The notes: generated by a model from the sequence alone, not told the origin. Positions 43,800-52,198 are shown, counted from the stretch's first letter. The stretch: DNA of 64,000 nt from Lentzea pudingi (GCF_014646255.1 NZ_BMNC01000017.1:84140-148139), one strand, 5' to 3'. Program-made: numbers and translations.

Positions 43800-44734
43800 T
43801 GCCCCTCCTTCAACGCCAGCAAGCTCACCAGGTCGTAGGCCACGTGGGAAGCTGCCACCGAAGTGATGTCGGCGTGGTCGTAGGCCGGCGCCACCTCCAC
43901 CACGTCCGCCCCGACCAGGTCGAGCCCGCGCAGCCCCCGCAGGATCTCCAGCAGCTCGCGCGAGGTCATCCCGCCCGCCTCGGGCGTGCCGGTGCCGGGG
44001 GCGTGCGCCGGGTCCAGCACGTCGATGTCGACCGACACGTACAGCGGGCGCGACCCGATCCGCTGCCGCAGCGCGTCCACCGTCTCGTCCACGCCCCGCC
44101 GCATCACGTCCGACGACGTCACGATGCCGAACCCGAGCCGGCGGTCGTCCTCCAGGTCCTTCTTGCCGTACAACGGTCCCCGCGTGCCGACGTGCGAGAT
44201 CGCCTCGGTGTCGAGGATCCCGTCCTCCACCGCGCGCCGGAACGGCGTCCCGTGCGTGTACGGCTCGCCGAAGTAGGTGTCCCACGTGTCGAGGTGCGCG
44301 TCGAAGTGCAGCAACGCCACCGGCCCGTGGATGCGCGACACGGCCCGCAGCAACGGCAGCGCGATCGTGTGGTCACCGCCGATGGTCACCAGCCGGGTGC
44401 CGTCCGCCTGCAGGTCCGACGCCGCCTGGTCGATCGTCTCGATGGCCTCGCCGATGTGGAACGGGTTGACCGCGATGTCGCCGCCGTCGACGACCTGCAG
44501 TCGTTCGAACGGCGACACGTCCAGGCCGGGGTGGTACGGGCGCAGCAGCCGGGACGCCTCCCGCACGGCCGCGGGCGCGAACCGCGCACCCGGCCGGTAG
44601 GAGACACCGGTGTCGAACGGGACCCCCACCACCGCGACGTCCGCGTGCGCCACCTGGTCGAGGCGCGGCAGCCGGGCGAAGGTCGCCGGGCCCGCGTAGC
44701 GCGGGACCCGCGAGGAGTCGACGGGGCCGATCAT
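43796..44734 (-). CDS. Agmatinase / guanidinobutyrase-family ureohydrolase
   Basis: The 312-aa enzyme contains the binuclear Mn2+ site of ureohydrolases: GGDHT (Asp121, His122), FDAHLD (Asp145, His147, Asp149) and SVDIDVLDPA (~230). It would split urea from a guanidino compound: agmatine to putrescine, or 4-guanidinobutyrate to GABA. The PatD-like gene in the same operon favours a C4 guanidino or amino substrate. Start ATG 44734 overlaps the transporter stop, and the stop overlaps the ThDP gene start. Arginase itself is less likely by motif context but cannot be excluded. Confidence 0.9.
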   Translation of the reverse strand: MIGPVDSSRVPRYAGPATFARLPRLDQVAHADVAVVGVPFDTGVSYRPGARFAPAAVREASRLLRPYHPGLDVSPFERLQVVDGGDIAVNPFHIGEAIETIDQAASDLQADGTRLVTIGGDHTIALPLLRAVSRIHGPVALLHFDAHLDTWDTYFGEPYTHGTPFRRAVEDGILDTEAISHVGTRGPLYGKKDLEDDRRLGFGIVTSSDVMRRGVDETVDALRQRIGSRPLYVSVDIDVLDPAHAPGTGTPEAGGMTSRELLEILRGLRGLDLVGADVVEVAPAYDHADITSVAASHVAYDLVSLLALKEGQ

Positions 44735-46152
44735 GCGTTCACCAGTTCCTCTTCGTCGCTCGCCTCGCCCGCCACCCGGCGCTCCCAGTTCGCGAGCACC
44801 TCCGGTGACGTGGCGGGAGTGGCCAGACTGACCACCACGTACGTCACGAACGACGCACCGAGGCTGTAGTAGATGGGCGAGTCGGCGAGCACACCATCGA
44901 CGATCATGAACGTGATCGACGTCAGCGCACCGACGGCCATCGACACCATCGCACCCACGCGAGTGCCGCGCTTCCACACCAGACCGCCGATGATCGCGAC
45001 CAGCAACCCGCCGACGAGGATGTTGTAGGCGACCGTCAACGCGGCCACGACGTCGTTGAGCACCACCGCGATCCCGATCGCGAGCACACCCAGGACCAGC
45101 GTGAACATCCGGTTGGAGTGGACGTCGGTCTTCCGCCGCCAGATGTCGTTGGCGGCGACGGTCGAACAGGCGATCAACGCACCGGACGACGTGGACATCA
45201 TCGCCGCCAACGCGGCCGCCAGCACCAGACCACGAACACCGGTGGGCAGCAGGTTCTCGACCATCACCGCGAACGCCTCGTCCTTGTTCGCGATGTCGGG
45301 GTAGAGCGCCTTGCCCGCCGTGCCGATCAACGCGCCCGCGACGGCGTAGACCAGGCAGTACAGCCCGGACGTGATGCCGCCCCACGTCGCGACCTTCGGC
45401 GACTTGGCGGTGAACACCCGCTGCCAGATGTCCTGGCCGATCAGCAGACCGAACACGTAGATCAACAGGAACGTGATGATCGTGCTGACACCGATGTTGC
45501 CGACGTCGAACATCGCCGGATCATCGAGCCGTTCGCGCATCCCGTCGAACCCGCCCGCGGAGATGATGCTGACCGGGAGCAGCAGGAACAGGATGCCGAT
45601 CGTCTTGATGACGAACTGGACGATGTCGGTCAGCGTGATCGACCACATGCCGCCGAGAACGCTGTACAGCACCACGATGGAGCCACCGATGATCACACCG
45701 ACGGTCTTCGGCAGTCCGAAGAGGACGTTGAAGATCGTCGAGTACGCGATCGTCGACGTGACCGTCAGCATCAACGTGTAGGCCCACATCACCGAACCGG
45801 ACACGATCGACGAGTTGCCGCCGTACCGCAGGTCGAGCATCTGGGAGACGGTGTAGACCTTCAGGCGGACGATCCGGCGCGCGAACAACGCGCTGAGCAA
45901 CAGGATGCCGAGGCCGATGGCGAACACCATCCAGGCGCCGGAGATGCCGAACTTGTACCCGAGCCCGACGCCGCCGATGGTCGACGCGCCCCCGAGCACG
46001 ACGGCCGACATGGTGCCGGAGTACATGCCGAACCCGAGCCGGCGCCCGGCGACCAGGTACTCGCTCTTGCTGGTGGCACGGCGCATGCCCCACCAGCCCA
46101 TGCCGATCATGCCGAGCACGTAGGCGGCGATCACCGCGTAGTCGAGAGCCAC
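44731..46152 (-). CDS. Sodium:solute symporter (SSS family)
   Basis: The 473-aa protein has 12-13 hydrophobic helices and the SSS pattern (EYLVAGRRLGFGMYSGTMSA, GGxxSTIGG region, SSGALIACSTVAANDIW). Start is GTG 46152 with a strong AAGGAGG site. It is the first gene of a four-gene operon in which every junction overlaps, so the transported solute is probably the operon substrate, a guanidino compound or polyamine. SSS members also carry proline, pantothenate and urea, so the substrate is inferred only. Confidence 0.9.
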   Translation of the reverse strand: MALDYAVIAAYVLGMIGMGWWGMRRATSKSEYLVAGRRLGFGMYSGTMSAVVLGGASTIGGVGLGYKFGISGAWMVFAIGLGILLLSALFARRIVRLKVYTVSQMLDLRYGGNSSIVSGSVMWAYTLMLTVTSTIAYSTIFNVLFGLPKTVGVIIGGSIVVLYSVLGGMWSITLTDIVQFVIKTIGILFLLLPVSIISAGGFDGMRERLDDPAMFDVGNIGVSTIITFLLIYVFGLLIGQDIWQRVFTAKSPKVATWGGITSGLYCLVYAVAGALIGTAGKALYPDIANKDEAFAVMVENLLPTGVRGLVLAAALAAMMSTSSGALIACSTVAANDIWRRKTDVHSNRMFTLVLGVLAIGIAVVLNDVVAALTVAYNILVGGLLVAIIGGLVWKRGTRVGAMVSMAVGALTSITFMIVDGVLADSPIYYSLGASFVTYVVVSLATPATSPEVLANWERRVAGEASDEEELVNA

Positions 46153-46206
46153 TGCCGACCTCCTTGGGTTGCAGGTCACAGTAGGAACGCGTGCTGGCGC
46201 TGGTAA

Positions 46207-47568
46207 GTGGTCGTTGTGCACAATCCTGGACTTGTGGTTGTGCAAACAGTCCCGCTGAGTGACCTCGTCGCGCGAGTCGACCTCGGGCTGACCGTCCTGT
46301 GTGGAGCGGGCGCGCTGGACCGGCCGGTCCGCTGGGCGCACGTGTCCGAGCTCGAGGACCCGACGCCGTACCTGGTCGGCGAGGAGCTGCTGCTCACGGC
46401 AGGCGTGAGGTTCCCGTCCGACGTGCCCGCGTACGTGGCCGGGCTGGTGTCCTCCGGCGTCTCGGCGATCGGCTTCGGCGTCGAGCCGGAGTACCCGACG
46501 GTGCCCGCCACACTGGTGGAGGCCTGCGAGGCGCAGGGCATGCCCCTGCTGGAGGTGCCGCCGTCGACACCGTTCCTCGCCGTCTCGCAGGCGCTCGGCG
46601 CGGTGCTCGCGGAGATCGCCGTGCGGGAGCAGCGGATGCTCGCGGACAGCCAGCGCGCGCTGACCCGTGCCGCGACGCGCGTCCGTCCGGTCGAGTCGGT
46701 GCTGACGACGCTGGCCGTGGTGCTGAACTGCCGTGCAGACCTCGTGGACGCCACGCACGCGCCCGAGGACGTGTCCTCTCTCGTGGCACGCGTCGCGTCC
46801 GGGACGGGACCCCGTTCGGCCTCGGCCCAGGTGGGTGAGGACCACGTGACGCTGGACCCGGTCGAGTCCGCGGTGCTCGTGGTGCGCCGGCCGGCCCCGC
46901 TCTCGCCCGCCGAACGCGCCGTCGTCGCGGTCGCGCTGGCGTTGCTCGGGCTGCTGCGCCGCGACCTGGAGAGCGAACGCGGCCAGATCGCGCGGCTCGC
47001 GGCCTCGGCGTTGCTGCGGGCCGAGGTGTCCGGTGTGGAGGCGGTGCTCGGGGCCGGGCCCTACCGGGTCGTGGCGGGACAGTCGCGGGCGGACTACGAC
47101 GTGCTGGCGCAGCGGTACGGGCCGCTGGTGTCGAAAGGCGAGGGCGGGTTCCTGGCGCTGGTGGCCGCGGGGCTCGGCGTGTCCGGGCCGGTGGGGGTCT
47201 CGTCGCCGGTGGACGGGTCTGGGATCGAGGGCGCTGCGGCCGAGGCCTCGGCCCTGCTCCCACGCGCGCTCGCGACCGGCGAACCCGCCCTCCCCGCGTC
47301 TGACCTGTCCTCTCTGGTGGATCCCGTGGCGGCCCGCGCCTTCGCCCGGCGTGAGCTCGCGGGCCTCCTCGGCAGGCCCGAGCTGATCGACACCCTGAGG
47401 GCGTGGCTCGGGCAGCACGGCAGCTGGGACCGGGCCGCGACGGTGCTCGGCGTGCACCGCAACAGCGTCCGGCACCGGATCTCCCACGTCGAACGGCTGC
47501 TCGGTCGTGATCTTGGAACGGCCGATGCGCGGACCTCGCTGTGGCTCGCGCTCACCTGGCTCGATTAA
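46207..47568 (+). CDS. PucR-family transcriptional regulator
   Basis: The ~453-aa regulator has an N-terminal PucR ligand domain (PLSDLVARVDLGLTVL ... VSELEDPTPYLVGEELLLTAG) and a C-terminal HTH_30 (LGQHGSWDRAATVLGVHRNSVRHRISHVERLLGRDL). GTG 46207 is the longest start. GTG 46234 or 46240 may be the true one, since homologues begin just before PLSDL and a TTGTGCACAA palindrome would otherwise be coding. It diverges from the guanidino-compound operon, 54 bp away, and is its probable regulator; PucR relatives control nitrogen-compound catabolism. Confidence 0.9.
   Translation: MVVVHNPGLVVVQTVPLSDLVARVDLGLTVLCGAGALDRPVRWAHVSELEDPTPYLVGEELLLTAGVRFPSDVPAYVAGLVSSGVSAIGFGVEPEYPTVPATLVEACEAQGMPLLEVPPSTPFLAVSQALGAVLAEIAVREQRMLADSQRALTRAATRVRPVESVLTTLAVVLNCRADLVDATHAPEDVSSLVARVASGTGPRSASAQVGEDHVTLDPVESAVLVVRRPAPLSPAERAVVAVALALLGLLRRDLESERGQIARLAASALLRAEVSGVEAVLGAGPYRVVAGQSRADYDVLAQRYGPLVSKGEGGFLALVAAGLGVSGPVGVSSPVDGSGIEGAAAEASALLPRALATGEPALPASDLSSLVDPVAARAFARRELAGLLGRPELIDTLRAWLGQHGSWDRAATVLGVHRNSVRHRISHVERLLGRDLGTADARTSLWLALTWLD
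46214..46245. promoter_or_regulatory. TTGTGCACAA palindrome and half-site, candidate PucR operator
   Basis: TTGTGCACAA (46214-46223) is a perfect palindrome. The sequence GTTGTGCA recurs at 46237-46244, 24 bp on. Both lie between the symporter start and the probable PucR start, so one regulator could control both directions. Confidence 0.4.
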
Positions 47569-47683
47569 TTCCTTTGCGGCTGGTGCGCGCTGTCGGTCAT
47601 CATTGTTCACATGATCCGAGCAGATGAATGGGCCGGAGCGCCCTCCAAGCTGTGACCTGCTAGTTCACTTTCTTCTATTTCCG

Positions 47684-47707
47684 CGAGCATTTTAGTTTCA
47701 ATGCTCG
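47684..47707. repeat. Inverted repeat just upstream of tRNA-Glu
   Basis: CGAGCATT (47684-47691) and AATGCTCG (47700-47707) are perfect 8-bp arms around an 8-base A/T-rich loop, ending 5 bp before the tRNA. The 100 bp around it are less GC-rich than the neighbourhood. It may be part of the tRNA promoter/processing region or an old integration scar; nothing else supports the latter. Confidence 0.5.
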
Positions 47708-47712
47708 TTCCA

Positions 47713-47784
47713 GGCGTGTTCGTCCAGTGGTCAGGACGTCGGACTCTCAATCCGGAAACACGGGTTCGATCCCCGTACGCGCTA
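47713..47784 (+). tRNA. tRNA-Glu, anticodon CTC
   Basis: A 72-base cloverleaf can be drawn. The acceptor stem is GGCGTGT with ACGCGCT (G1-U72 wobble, discriminator A). The D stem is GTCC/GGAC, the anticodon stem TCGGA/TCCGG with loop CTCTCAA giving anticodon CTC, and the T stem ACGGG/CCCGT with loop TTCGATC. CCA is not encoded. It reads GAG codons. Confidence 0.93.
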
Positions 47785-47903
47785 CGTGGCCCGGTCTTCG
47801 TGGGGTGGACCGGGCCCTCCCGCGAGACGGTCCATGTCAGACGGACCCAAAGAATCTTCGAAAACTTCGCCCGAATGGTCTAGGCGCCAGTTACGCTCTG
47901 CGA

Positions 47904-48566
47904 ATGGCTGCGGTCCCCGCCTTCGCACGCTACGAGGTCGACGTACGTCGGCCGAACGCCGCGCGCATCCATGACTTCTACCTCGGCGGCGCGCACAACT
48001 ACGCCGCCGACCGCGCGTTCGCCAAGCAGGCAGTCCGGATCGACCCCGAACTGCCGCTCGTCACCCGAGCCCAGCGGACGTTCCTGCGCCACGCCGTCCG
48101 CCACTGCTGGGCGGCGGGCGTCCGCCAGTTCCTTGACCTGGGCTCGGGCATCCCGACGTGCGGTGCCGTGCACCAGACGCTGCCCGACGCGCGCGTGGTC
48201 TACGTGGACTCCGACGCGGTCACGGTCGCGTTCTCCCGCGGGCTGTTGCGCGGCGAGCCGCGGGCGTGCGCGGTCGAGGCGGACCTGCGCCGCCCCGACC
48301 AGGTGCTCCGGCATCCGGGCGTGCTGTCCCATCTCGACCTGCGCGAGCCGTACGCGGTGCTGATGGTCGACGTCCTGAGGTACGTCGACGACACCACCGG
48401 GCCGGGCCGGGTCGTGCGCCGCTACCGGCACGCGCTGCCCGCGGGCGGATTCCTCGTCGTCTCGCACCCCGCCCCGGTCGAGCAGCTCATGGAGGGGCTG
48501 TCGATCGAGGCCCCGGCCGTGGTTCCGGGCGCGTACGCGGGCATCGGCCGCAAGGGCCCCCGCTGA
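47904..48566 (+). CDS. DUF574-family SAM-dependent methyltransferase, short form
   Basis: The 220-aa protein matches the actinobacterial DUF574 family: RRPNAARIHDFYLGGAHNY near the start, FLDLGSGIPT as the SAM-binding motif (~80), VVYVDSDAVTV, and the terminal YAGIGRK. Family members are usually about 260-270 residues. Here the segment between the FLVVSHP strand (~192) and the terminal YAGIGRK is some 40 residues shorter, as if deleted in frame. The methyl acceptor of the family is unknown. It sits alone, downstream of tRNA-Glu. Confidence 0.85.
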   Translation: MAAVPAFARYEVDVRRPNAARIHDFYLGGAHNYAADRAFAKQAVRIDPELPLVTRAQRTFLRHAVRHCWAAGVRQFLDLGSGIPTCGAVHQTLPDARVVYVDSDAVTVAFSRGLLRGEPRACAVEADLRRPDQVLRHPGVLSHLDLREPYAVLMVDVLRYVDDTTGPGRVVRRYRHALPAGGFLVVSHPAPVEQLMEGLSIEAPAVVPGAYAGIGRKGPR

Positions 48567-48574
48567 TCGCAAGC

Positions 48575-48600
48575 GTTTGGTCCCTGTGAGGCCGGGGTAG
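48575..48600 (+). promoter_or_regulatory. SigF-type promoter of the DUF4383 gene
   Basis: GTTT (48575-48578), a 16-base spacer and GGGTAG (48595-48600) match the general-stress SigF/SigB consensus GTTT-N14-18-GGGTA, 35 bp before the start codon. A sigF gene lies 4 kb away, and two more such promoters occur in its cluster. Confidence 0.65.
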
Positions 48601-48635
48601 TCCGCCGAGCGACAAGACGGAGCCTGGAGGGCGTC

Positions 48636-49244
48636 ATGACCCACCGCATCAAGATCGCCGGCCTTCAGCCGGTGCAGGTGCTGGCCGGACTGGCCGGCAT
48701 CGCGTTCATCGTGTTCGGCGTCGTGGGCTTCACCCGCACCGGTCTCGGCGACTGGGCCGCCCAGTCGTACGTGCTCGGGTTCTCCGTGAACCCGCTGCAC
48801 AACCTGGTGATGGTGGCCGTGGGCGTGCTCGGTCTGCTCACTGCTCTCGGTTCGGGCCTCGCGCGGATGTACGGCTGGCTGCTGTTCGCCGGCTTCGCCG
48901 CGCTCTTCGTGTGGGACCTCATGATCACGGGGGTCCTCGCCCGGAACCCGGCCGAGGAGTACGGCAACCCGCTCGCGGTCAACGCCAACGACAACTGGCT
49001 GCACCTCGGCATCGCGCTGTTCGGCCTGCTGCTCGCGGTCATGCCCGCGCGCCGCAAGCTGGTCGAGGACGAGGACCCGGTGCTGCCCGAGCCCCGCTCG
49101 GAGGCCTTCCGCGACGAGCGGGACGGCACGGCGATCACCGAGCCGCTGCCCACCGCGGCACGCCGCGAGGAACCGATCACCCGCGAGCAGGCGGTGGTCG
49201 ACCCCAAGACCGAGCGCGTGAGCAAGGACAGGATCAAGCACTAG
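48636..49244 (+). CDS. DUF4383 four-helix membrane protein
   Basis: The 202-aa protein has four hydrophobic helices (~12-34, ~52-72, ~78-102, ~118-136) with DUF4383 features (VQVLAGLAGIAFIVFGVVGF, NPLHNLVMVAVGVLGL, DNWLHLGIALFG) and a charged cytoplasmic tail. The family is widespread in actinobacteria with no known biochemical role and is often under general-stress control. GGAG precedes the ATG, and a SigF-type promoter is 35 bp upstream. A long hairpin terminator follows. Confidence 0.9.
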   Translation: MTHRIKIAGLQPVQVLAGLAGIAFIVFGVVGFTRTGLGDWAAQSYVLGFSVNPLHNLVMVAVGVLGLLTALGSGLARMYGWLLFAGFAALFVWDLMITGVLARNPAEEYGNPLAVNANDNWLHLGIALFGLLLAVMPARRKLVEDEDPVLPEPRSEAFRDERDGTAITEPLPTAARREEPITREQAVVDPKTERVSKDRIKH

Positions 49245-49270
49245 TCCTGACGCACAGCCCCTGTCCGGCG

Positions 49271-49315
49271 CAGACGCGCCGTGAGAGCCCACATGCGGCT
49301 CTCACGGCGCGTCTG
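49271..49315 (+). terminator. Very long perfect hairpin terminator after the DUF4383 gene
   Basis: CAGACGCGCCGTGAGAGCC (49271-49289) pairs without mismatch with bases 49297-49315 over a 7-base loop, followed by TTT. The 19-bp stem lies only 13 bp before the ATG of the M50 peptidase, so it could also affect that gene's expression. Confidence 0.8.
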
Positions 49316-49328
49316 TTTCGATGTCGCG

Positions 49329-50009
49329 ATGCCTTCCGAGTTGCTGACCCACGAAGTGCTGATCACGTGGGGGACGGCCGCCGCCGCGTTCCTGGCCGTC
49401 GCGATCCACGGGCTCTGGCGGGTCACCCGCAACGTCATCACCATCGCCCACGAGGGCGGGCACGCGCTGCTGGCCGTGCTGACCGGCCGCCGGCTGAGCG
49501 GGATCAAGCTGCACTCCGACACCTCCGGCCTCACCGTGTCGCGCGGGAAGCCGCGCGGGCCCGGCATGGTGCTGACCGCCCTGGCGGGCTACGTCGCGCC
49601 GTCGCTGCTCGGCTTCGGCGCCGCCGTGCTCATCACCAACGAGAAGATCCAGCTGATGCTGTGGATCAGCATCGGGTTCCTCGCCGCCATGCTGATCATG
49701 ATCCGCAACGTGTTCGGCGTGCTGTCGATCATCGTCACGGGCGGCGCGTTCTTCTTCGTGTCCTTCTACGCCACGGCCGAGGTCCGCGACGTGGCCGCGT
49801 ACGTGTTCGCCTGGTTCCTGTTGCTGGGCGGCGTCCGGCCCGTGTGGGAGCTGCAGGTCAAGCGGTGGCGGCGGCAGGCGCCGAAGTCCGACGCCGACCA
49901 GCTGGCCTGGCTCACCGGCGTGCCCGCGCTCGGCTGGGTCACGCTGTTCGGGCTCGTCAGCGTCGCCGCCCTCGTCGGCGGAGGGGCGCTGCTGCTCGGG
50001 CGGTGGTGA
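49329..50009 (+). CDS. M50-family (site-2-protease-like) membrane metallopeptidase
   Basis: The 226-aa protein has the zinc motif HEGGH (His41, Glu42, His45) in the first membrane-proximal region and five or six hydrophobic helices. A second-helix LTALAGYVAPSLLGFG motif resembles the family's conserved Asn/Asp-Gly region. Start ATG 49329 has no good ribosome site; in-frame GTG 49281 and ATG 49293 lie inside the upstream hairpin. Such proteases cut membrane substrates, for example anti-sigma factors. Anti-sigma genes exist in this window, but no link is shown. Confidence 0.82.
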   Translation: MPSELLTHEVLITWGTAAAAFLAVAIHGLWRVTRNVITIAHEGGHALLAVLTGRRLSGIKLHSDTSGLTVSRGKPRGPGMVLTALAGYVAPSLLGFGAAVLITNEKIQLMLWISIGFLAAMLIMIRNVFGVLSIIVTGGAFFFVSFYATAEVRDVAAYVFAWFLLLGGVRPVWELQVKRWRRQAPKSDADQLAWLTGVPALGWVTLFGLVSVAALVGGGALLLGRW

Positions 50010-50072
50010 GGAACCGTTTTGCCACGGGTGAAATACTGAGCTGACCAAGCCGGTGGTCGAGAGGTGGGTTCA

Positions 50073-51806
50073 GTGCTGCGTGGGGATGTCGGGCTCGAAC
50101 TGGGCCAGCGGGTCGCGCGGGCGTTGCGCGCCGCCCTGGACGTGGACATCACCGCCGAACAAGCGCTGATCCGACCGTCCAACCGAGACGGTGCCGACTA
50201 CCAGTGCAACGTCGCGATGAGCCTCGCCAAGAAGGTCGGCAGGAACCCCCGCGAGGTCGCCACGCTGATCGTGGAGCACCTCGACGCCCAGGACGCGGTC
50301 GAGGCCGCGGAGATCGCCGGCCCCGGCTTCATCAACCTGAAGCTGCGCCGCGAGTGGCTCGAGACGCAGACCGCGAACCTGCTCCGCGACGACCGGCTCG
50401 GCGTGCCCGAGACCGAGGAGCCCCGCCGGATCGCGATCGACTACAGCAGCCCCAACGTGGCCAAGGAGATGCACGTCGGCCACCTGCGGTCGACGATCAT
50501 CGGTGACGCGTTCTGCCGGCTGCTGAGCTTCGCCGGGCACGAGGTCATCCCGCACAACCACCTCGGTGACTGGGGCACCCCGTTCGGCATGCTCATCGAG
50601 CACCTGACCGACGAGGGCCACGGCGCCGACCACGAGATCAGCGACCTCAACGCGTTCTACCAGCAGGCGCGGCAGAAGTTCGACAACGAGCCGGGCTTCG
50701 CGGACCGCGCACGGCGCCGCGTGGTGCTGCTGCAGGGCGGCGACGAGGCGACGCTCGCGCTGTGGCACGAGCTGGTGGGGGAGTCGCAGCGGCACTTCAA
50801 CCAGGTCTACGAACTGCTCGGCATCGGGCTCTCCGCGCAGGACAACTACGGCGAGAGCTTCTACAACCCGTACCTCGCGGACACGATCACCGAGCTGCAG
50901 CAGAAGGGTCTCATCGAGACCAGCGACGGCGCGCTCTGCGTGTTCCCGCCGGGGTTCACCAACCGCGAGGGCGACCGGCTGCCGCTGATCGTGCGCAAGA
51001 GCGACGGCGGCTACGGCTACGCCACCACGGACTTCGCGACCGTGCGGTACTGGGTGCGGGAGCGCAAGGTCGACGACCTGATCTACGTCGTCGGCACGCC
51101 GCAGGCCCAGCACTTCCAGATGATCTTCGCGACCTCGAAGCAGGCGGGCTGGCTCGACGACGCGCACACCGCCGTGCACACCGGGTTCGGCACGATCCTC
51201 GGCTCCGACGGCAAGACCATCCGGACGCGCGCGGGCGGCACGATCAAGCTGATCGACCTGCTCACCGAGGCCGTCGAGAACTCGTACCAGGTCATGCCGG
51301 AATCCTCCGATGTGGAGGGTGCGGAGAAGGAGGAGCTCGCCCGCACGCTCGGCCTCGGCGCGGTGAAGTACGCGGACCTCTCCAACGACCGGGAGAAGGA
51401 CTACGTCTTCACCTGGGAGAAGATGCTCGCCAAGACCGGCGACACGTCGGTGTACATCCAGTACGCCAACGCCCGCATCCTCTCGATCGGCCGCAAGGTC
51501 GGGCGTGAGGCCCCCCAGGACGCGCCGCTGGTGCTGCGGGAGCAGGCCGAGCGGGACCTGGCGCTGAAGCTGCTGCAGCTGCCCACGGCCATCCAGGCGG
51601 CCATCGACGAGCTCGCGCCGCACAAGCTCACGACCTACCTGTTCGAGACGGCGACGGCGTTCTCCACCTTCTACAACGACTGTCCGGTCGCGACGGCGGA
51701 GACGCGGGAACTGCAGGACTCGCGCCTGCACCTGCTCACGCTGACGTCCCGGGTGCTCACGCTGGGCCTGTCCCTGCTGGGGATTGGCGCACCCGAAAGG
51801 CTGTAA
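50073..51806 (+). CDS. argS: Arginyl-tRNA synthetase
   Basis: The 577-aa class I synthetase has the N-terminal Add-1 domain, the HIGH motif as HVGH (residues 134-137), the ArgS patterns IDYSSPNVAKEMHVGHLRST and HNHLGDWGTPFGML, a KMSKS-like loop (GSDGKTIRTR) that is degenerate as in many ArgS, and the DALR anticodon domain with YIQYANARI. It charges tRNA-Arg. I chose GTG 50073 with GAGAGG eight bases upstream; GTG 50064 is an alternative. Confidence 0.95.
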   Translation: MLRGDVGLELGQRVARALRAALDVDITAEQALIRPSNRDGADYQCNVAMSLAKKVGRNPREVATLIVEHLDAQDAVEAAEIAGPGFINLKLRREWLETQTANLLRDDRLGVPETEEPRRIAIDYSSPNVAKEMHVGHLRSTIIGDAFCRLLSFAGHEVIPHNHLGDWGTPFGMLIEHLTDEGHGADHEISDLNAFYQQARQKFDNEPGFADRARRRVVLLQGGDEATLALWHELVGESQRHFNQVYELLGIGLSAQDNYGESFYNPYLADTITELQQKGLIETSDGALCVFPPGFTNREGDRLPLIVRKSDGGYGYATTDFATVRYWVRERKVDDLIYVVGTPQAQHFQMIFATSKQAGWLDDAHTAVHTGFGTILGSDGKTIRTRAGGTIKLIDLLTEAVENSYQVMPESSDVEGAEKEELARTLGLGAVKYADLSNDREKDYVFTWEKMLAKTGDTSVYIQYANARILSIGRKVGREAPQDAPLVLREQAERDLALKLLQLPTAIQAAIDELAPHKLTTYLFETATAFSTFYNDCPVATAETRELQDSRLHLLTLTSRVLTLGLSLLGIGAPERL

Positions 51807-51877
51807 CTGGTTTATCCCTGGTCAGCCCGAGGTACGCAGAGATCGCAACTCTTTCCCCTAGTCCTCCGGGAGTCGCG

Positions 51878-52198
51878 ATGACCTGCACGACCCGTCTGCC
51901 CAAGCCGGTCACCGAGGTGTGGGACTGGCAGATGGATGGCCTGTGCCGCGGTGAGAACAGCGCGATCTTCTTCCACCCGGACAACGAACGCGGGTACGCG
52001 CGGGCGGCCAGGGAGGACAAGGCGAAGGCGATCTGCGGGCACTGCCCGGTGCTGCAGCAGTGCCGCGCCCACGCGCTCGAGGCTCAGGAGCCGTACGGCG
52101 TGTGGGGCGGCATGGGAGAGGACGAACGGCGCCAGATCGTCAACGCGGCCCGGCGCCGGATTCGTGCCTACGCCTCTTCCAACACGTCCCGGAGCTGA
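51878..52198 (+). CDS. WhiB-family iron-sulfur regulator, WhiB3/WhiD type
   Basis: The 106-aa protein has the four cluster cysteines Cys23, Cys53, Cys56 and Cys62 and the GVWGGM turn (~74-79). WDWQMDGLCRG, FFHPDNERG and ALEAQEPYGVWGG place it near M. tuberculosis WhiB3 and Streptomyces WhiD by memory of those sequences. These bind a [4Fe-4S] cluster and region 4 of the principal sigma factor and control redox, lipid and sporulation genes. It converges with sigF, overlapping its end by 31 bp. Confidence 0.92.
   Translation: MTCTTRLPKPVTEVWDWQMDGLCRGENSAIFFHPDNERGYARAAREDKAKAICGHCPVLQQCRAHALEAQEPYGVWGGMGEDERRQIVNAARRRIRAYASSNTSRS

Noticed and set aside
42186..44734. ThDP enzyme plus ureohydrolase as part of a clavam-type pathway (CEAS and PAH relatives)
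   Set aside because: No beta-lactam synthetase or clavaminate synthase genes are nearby, and the PatD-like dehydrogenase, symporter and PucR regulator fit catabolism better.
47684..47784. Integrated element attachment site at tRNA-Glu
   Set aside because: The inverted repeat lies before the tRNA rather than at its 3' end, no second copy of the tRNA end was noticed nearby, and the following genes are ordinary chromosomal families.
51812..51870. SigF-type promoter before the WhiB gene (GGTTTATCCC ... GAGGTACG)
   Set aside because: The -10 lacks the GGG of GGGTA, so the match is too weak beside the three better promoters.
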